Below are positions 58,290 to 61,249 of a stretch of DNA of 61,249 bases, piece by piece. Location: assembly GCA_903880015.1 (NCBI GenBank), contig CAIRNS010000023.1, positions 1-61,249 on the forward strand, read 5' to 3'. A model generated the notes under the pieces. It searched no databases and was not told the origin of the DNA. It saw nothing but the letters and a program-made list of their open reading frames with translations. This DNA comes from an uncultured Elusimicrobia bacterium (GTDB taxonomy: Bacteria; Elusimicrobiota; Endomicrobiia; Endomicrobiales; CAIRNS01). The number at the start of each line of letters is the position of its first letter. Position 1 is the first letter of the stretch. Made by a program: the position numbers and the translations under genes.

Positions 58290-58576
58290 AGGGGTCTCCT
58301 GTACTGATTCTTTTCAAGTTTTGTCGCTTTTCGTGCTGAAATAATTCGTATCACTGAATCATCTTCTCTATAACAATGACAAACAACCAAAACATTCATT
58401 TTGAGGCTGGCTCCTAGCAATACAAATCGATCTTCCTCTTTGGAATGGTCCGGATCACTGATGATTAGAGCTGTCGGGTCATAAAACACTGTCGTTGCCT
58501 CATCAAAACTTATCCCATGTTTCGTGATGTTGGTTGCGGCCTTCCGGGGATCCCAGGTGAACGATAGCTCTTTCAT
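58286..58576 (-). CDS. brnT: BrnT-family ribonuclease toxin
   Basis: BrnT toxins are small RelE-like ribonucleases that slow translation under stress. The 96-residue product has the classical layout: FTWDPRKAATNITKHGISF then DEATTVFYDP, EEDRFVLLGAS, VLVVCHCYREDD and RIISARKATKLEKNQY. Length and key residues (W, K, H near the N-terminus; ISARKA near the C-terminus) are intact. It has its own AT-rich promoter region with direct repeats, consistent with cassette TA genes expressed without the integron promoter. Confidence 0.92.
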   Translation of the reverse strand: MKELSFTWDPRKAATNITKHGISFDEATTVFYDPTALIISDPDHSKEEDRFVLLGASLKMNVLVVCHCYREDDSVIRIISARKATKLEKNQYRRPL

Positions 58577-58578
58577 AA

Positions 58579-58599
58579 TTATATTGTAGTTATATTGTA
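58579..58599 (-). promoter_or_regulatory. Direct-repeat operator and promoter of brnTA cassette
   Basis: TTATATTGTA occurs twice (58579-58588 and 58590-58599), 11 bases apart, directly before the brnT start. On the minus strand the repeats contain TATAAT- and TATAAC-like -10 boxes. Tandem sites one helical turn apart suit an RHH repressor such as BrnA; this is inference. Confidence 0.55.
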
Positions 58600-58621
58600 A
58601 GTAAATTGCAAGATGTATTTG

Positions 58622-58679
58622 CCCTAACGCCGGAAATCAGCTGCCGCGGAACGCGGTCAGCTGGATTGATTTGTTATGC
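58622..58679 (-). repeat. attC site 5
   Basis: Minus-strand ends GCATAAC and GTTAGGG, arms CCAGCTGACCGCG and CGCGGCAGCTGATTTCCGG around a three-base loop. It follows the nuclease gene (stop at 58734) and precedes brnT. Confidence 0.85.
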
Positions 58680-58733
58680 TTATTTATGGTTTTATAAATT
58701 TAATCGCAATCAACCATATCTCGGATCAAATAA

Positions 58734-59258
58734 TTAGCTTGGGATTGGTAAGCCTATTTTTTCGAGAGGAATATAATTAAAATAGTATTGACATCTTACA
58801 CTGATAATATAATCTAAAACATCTTTATATTCAGGTTTTTGAAACCAATCACTTAACAGATACATATATTCAACTTCAATGTTCGCCCTTGAGAAGAGTT
58901 TTTGATACTGTTTTTTCTTAAAATCACAGGTTTGTAGTTTTTCGTCAACGGATCCTGCAACTTTTTGGAACTTACACTCAATGATATAAATTGTGTTTTT
59001 AATAACAACATAAATTGAATCATCAGGGAGAAGCTTTTTTGATATTATTTTCTTCCACTCAATGCCGTATTCTTGAAGGAATAAATACATCCCATGTTTT
59101 TTAAAAATTCTTGCTATTGATTTCCTATTAAAAAATACCGAACCTTTAGTGTCGACGCGGTAACCTTTTTGCTTATTTAAAAATATGCTTAAATCAGTTT
59201 TACCCTCAAAGGTTAATCCTGTTTTTGTATTTGCCCCACCTACACCTTTTTCCTTCAT
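58734..59258 (-). CDS. Type II restriction endonuclease-like PD-ExK protein
   Basis: The 174-residue product has a nuclease core: LPDDSIYVVIKNTIYIIECK, where D and ExK form PD-(D/E)XK sites, followed by FQKVAGSVDEKLQTCDFKK and a hydrophobic strand (VEYMYLLSDWF). N-terminal GGANTKTGLTFEGKTDL is probably involved in DNA recognition. It follows the methyltransferase by 33 bases with AAAGGAG before ATG, so the pair looks like a type II restriction-modification system. Specificity is unknown; by the DpnA-like partner it might be a GATC-related enzyme, which is a guess. Confidence 0.8.
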   Translation of the reverse strand: MKEKGVGGANTKTGLTFEGKTDLSIFLNKQKGYRVDTKGSVFFNRKSIARIFKKHGMYLFLQEYGIEWKKIISKKLLPDDSIYVVIKNTIYIIECKFQKVAGSVDEKLQTCDFKKKQYQKLFSRANIEVEYMYLLSDWFQKPEYKDVLDYIISVRCQYYFNYIPLEKIGLPIPS

Positions 59259-59291
59259 TTGCTTTCTCCTTTAAGTAGTAAAATAATTTGT

Positions 59292-60152
59292 CTAAGGAAG
59301 TAATCCATACTTGCTGATTTTTTCTTTCACTTGCAACACAGGTGTTTTAAACAATAAATTGTCATAGGTATTTATTACATCTTTTAATCTGGGGATGGCA
59401 AGGTTATCCAAATAATGCTTTTCTAAATCAATGCCAACAAATTTTCGGCCATTTTTCAAAGCAACAACACCTGTTGTTGCGCTTCCACAAAAAGGATCTA
59501 ATACTATATCGCCTTTCTTACTGCTGGCAAGAATAATTCTTCTCAATAGGGCTTCCGGTTTTTGTGTTGGGTGCTTGCCATATTTCTTTTCTCCATTTTT
59601 AGGTGTATTAATGCACCATACACTTCTCATTTGTTTTCCTGGTTTTTTTATAAAATCGTCATCCCAAATACCATTTTTGATTTCGGGGTAATTATAAGTA
59701 TGCTTTGCATCTTTTGCTTTTCGCGCCCACAACAATGTTTCATGGCTTGCGGTAAACATTCGGCATGATAAATTTGGAGCTGCATTTGGTTTAAACCAAG
59801 AAATATCATTTATTATATGCCACCCTTGCGACTGCAAGGCAAATCCACAAGAGTAGATTGAATGATAGGTTCCTGAAATCCATAATGAACCATTTGATTT
59901 TAACACTCGTTTACATGCATTTAACCAATTATTATGAAATTGGTAATCCGCATCTAGTCCATTGCTTTTATCCCATGTACCTTTATTTACACTTACCCTT
60001 TTACCTGCATGGCAAGTGAACCCGCCGTTGGACAAATTGTAAGGTGGATCAGCAAAAATGAGATCAATTGATTCATTGGGTAGTTTGTTTAATATTTCAA
60101 TAACATCGCCGTTATATATCCTTAATCCAACATCCCTAAAATAAGCTTCCAT
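59292..60152 (-). CDS. DNA adenine N6-methyltransferase, DpnA-like
   Basis: The 286-residue product is a beta-class methyltransferase: catalytic [11 protein letters not shown] near residue 36 comes first, then [26 protein letters not shown] and [36 protein letters not shown] and the SAM-binding [10 protein letters not shown] near residue 230 follow. The order and the middle block resemble DpnA (M2.DpnII) and relatives that methylate adenine, in some cases single-stranded DNA. GGAG precedes ATG. It should protect host DNA from the nuclease at 58734. Confidence 0.93.
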   Translation of the reverse strand: MEAYFRDVGLRIYNGDVIEILNKLPNESIDLIFADPPYNLSNGGFTCHAGKRVSVNKGTWDKSNGLDADYQFHNNWLNACKRVLKSNGSLWISGTYHSIYSCGFALQSQGWHIINDISWFKPNAAPNLSCRMFTASHETLLWARKAKDAKHTYNYPEIKNGIWDDDFIKKPGKQMRSVWCINTPKNGEKKYGKHPTQKPEALLRRIILASSKKGDIVLDPFCGSATTGVVALKNGRKFVGIDLEKHYLDNLAIPRLKDVINTYDNLLFKTPVLQVKEKISKYGLLP

Positions 60153-60185
60153 TAGTGCTCCAATAAATTATTTTTTATTTCTGTC

Positions 60186-60191
60186 ATTATA
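60186..60191 (-). promoter_or_regulatory. -10 box of the methyltransferase cassette
   Basis: A perfect TATAAT on the minus strand, 34 bases before the methyltransferase ATG, in an AT-rich gap after attC site 6. No convincing -35 was found (TTGTTC is too close). Confidence 0.45.
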
Positions 60192-60232
60192 TAACATTTT
60201 TTCGAACAAAGATTCATTAATTTGTATTTTTT

Positions 60233-60292
60233 GTATAACGCCGGAATTCAGCTGCGTGGCGGAGCCACGTCAGCTGGAATGAATTGTTATAG
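60233..60292 (-). repeat. attC site 6
   Basis: Minus-strand ends CTATAAC and GTTATAC, arms CCAGCTGACGTGGC and GCCACGCAGCTGAATTCCGG around a three-base loop. It separates the Mrr-like gene from the methyltransferase cassette. Confidence 0.85.
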
Positions 60293-60334
60293 ATTCAATT
60301 TGTTGTGATCTTAAATATCTTAAGACAGTCCTTC

Positions 60335-61249
60335 CTATTGCAGTTCGCTTAAGAGGGTCTTTGCTTCTCTTAGATCTATTTTTGCATGATGACCATGTTT
60401 TTCCAACAAATGCAATAAATTCGATCCGTTTAACAAGGTTAATGGTTTGCCTTTTGCGAATTCATATGAATCTGGTCCATAATCGGCAGTTGATACCAAG
60501 ATTCCTTTGGTAGCCCCTTCATTTACTACAGTACCATACAAATCCCGAACAGCTGAAACGCCAACTGTATTTGTATATCTTTTTGCTTGAATAACAATCT
60601 TTCCTCCACGAATTGGGTCAGGGTCAAATGCAATTGCATCAACGCCCCCATCTCTGCTCGCTTGAGTGATTTTTACTTCACCTCCATTAGTTTGAAATTC
60701 TTTCTCAAATAGTTCTCGTATTAAATGTTCAAAGTCCTCCCAATCCATTGCTGCCAAATTGGTTGAGTTATCAATTGAGTAAGCAACGGCATAGCTTTCC
60801 ACAAATCTCTTGTCATCCTTATTTATTTGTAAAATGGGTTGCACAGGAGTTATGCTGCTTAGTATGCTACTTGCAACGCCCTTTAGCTTTTTGAAACATG
60901 CTTTGGGGTCAACATTTGATAGTTCAATACATATAAATTCACTCTTCTTTACTTGCACACTTAAAATACAATTGTTTTCTTCTTTGCCGGTAGCTTTGTT
61001 AATTGCTTTTACCCATCCATTAAAGGAAACAGCTTCGATTGCATTAGCCACGTCCGCTTCAAATAATTCATGTATTGTACGAAGAGTTATCTTGTACATT
61101 GACTCATCAAACATTTTATTGATTTGGGATTCAGTAATCGTAGTTTCCTTTAAAGCTTTTCGGGTAGCTATATATTTTACTTCCTTTGTTTTAGGAAAGC
61201 ATTCAAGACCTGGTAATTCATACTCAACGATTAGGATCTTATTATTACC
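60335..61249 (-). CDS. Mrr-like restriction endonuclease (5' partial)
   Basis: The C-terminal half is a Mrr-type catalytic domain: MDWEDFEHLIRELFEKEF, ITQASRDGGVDAIAFDPDP (D) and KIVIQAKRYTNTVGVSAVRD (QxK). SADYGP-like STADYGPDSYEFA and LLNGSNLLHLLEKHG follow. An ATG lies at 61114-61112, but the frame stays open through the right edge (reading ...VEYELPGLECFPKTKEVKY), so the real start is outside the window. Mrr-like enzymes cut foreign or modified DNA. It is the first gene seen in the array. Confidence 0.88.
   Translation of the reverse strand, partial: GNNKILIVEYELPGLECFPKTKEVKYIATRKALKETTITESQINKMFDESMYKITLRTIHELFEADVANAIEAVSFNGWVKAINKATGKEENNCILSVQVKKSEFICIELSNVDPKACFKKLKGVASSILSSITPVQPILQINKDDKRFVESYAVAYSIDNSTNLAAMDWEDFEHLIRELFEKEFQTNGGEVKITQASRDGGVDAIAFDPDPIRGGKIVIQAKRYTNTVGVSAVRDLYGTVVNEGATKGILVSTADYGPDSYEFAKGKPLTLLNGSNLLHLLEKHGHHAKIDLREAKTLLSELQ

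Noticed and set aside
52440-60292. Regularly similar repeats read as a CRISPR array
   Set aside because: The spacing between repeats is 0.5-3.6 kb and holds genes. The repeats are imperfect hairpins with integron-type cores, and no cas genes are present.
56132-60292. Cassette-end sites read as insertion-sequence inverted repeats
   Set aside because: All sites share one orientation, no transposase lies between them, and there are no target duplications.

Overview
The window looks like a chromosomal segment of an uncultured, diderm, anaerobic or oxygen-shy bacterium. Diderm: an MCE/Mla lipid-transport operon, lipoproteins and secreted proteins. Oxygen-shy: superoxide reductase, flavodiiron protein, rubredoxin and rubrerythrin. 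Very large membrane-linked proteins of unknown function and dense inverted-repeat doublets between genes fit the candidate phylum Omnitrophota (PVC-related), but that placement is inference from gene style, not from a marker tree.

Layout. 1-4173: 3' part of a giant protein with a HAD-like domain. 4176-4714: toxin-antitoxin locus with a frameshifted toxin. 4778-8148: replication/translation block rpsF-ssb-rpsR-rplI-dnaB. 8211-12289: alr joined to mlaE-mlaF-mlaD. 12345-20454: frameshifted GIY-YIG gene, radA, aroC, a DUF5674 pair, aroK, an SGNH-like gene, an RRM protein with a long disordered tail, a DUF6448-like protein and a GH26-like enzyme. 20665-28350: a 2,544-residue exported protein with a tandem-repeat solenoid. 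28404-31410: TPP riboswitch-thiM-thiE, a Lys/Ala-rich exported protein and nadA. 31731-38812: a tightly packed run ccdA-amrS-copA-fur-rubredoxin-iscU-zinc protein-flavodiiron protein-superoxide reductase. 38956-52326: ptsI, rubrerythrin, radical SAM enzyme, CoA-disulfide reductase-rhodanese, PD-(D/E)XK nuclease, S66 peptidase-spmA-spmB, class II amidotransferase, recQ and a PAS protein.

52440-61249 is different: every gene is on the minus strand, the DNA is visibly more AT-rich, and six near-identical sites of about 60 bp separate the genes. Each has RYYYAAC and GTTRRRY-like ends around imperfect inverted arms, and read with the genes they closely resemble attC sites of integron cassettes. 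The cassettes carry a Mrr-like nuclease (cut by the right edge), a DpnA-like methyltransferase with a PD-ExK nuclease, a BrnT/BrnA toxin-antitoxin pair, a nucleotidyltransferase with a small partner, a PDZ protein, and a multi-gene block with a secreted serpin, TfoX-like, zinc-ribbon and lipoprotein genes. No integrase is visible; from gene polarity it would lie beyond the right edge, unless this is an integrase-less attC cluster.

The oxygen-defence run, the copper exporter and the Fur-type regulator probably work together. At least four inverted-repeat families punctuate the gaps, most as head-to-head doublets. Several genes have a good -10 box 6-8 bases before the start codon and no Shine-Dalgarno, suggesting leaderless transcripts.
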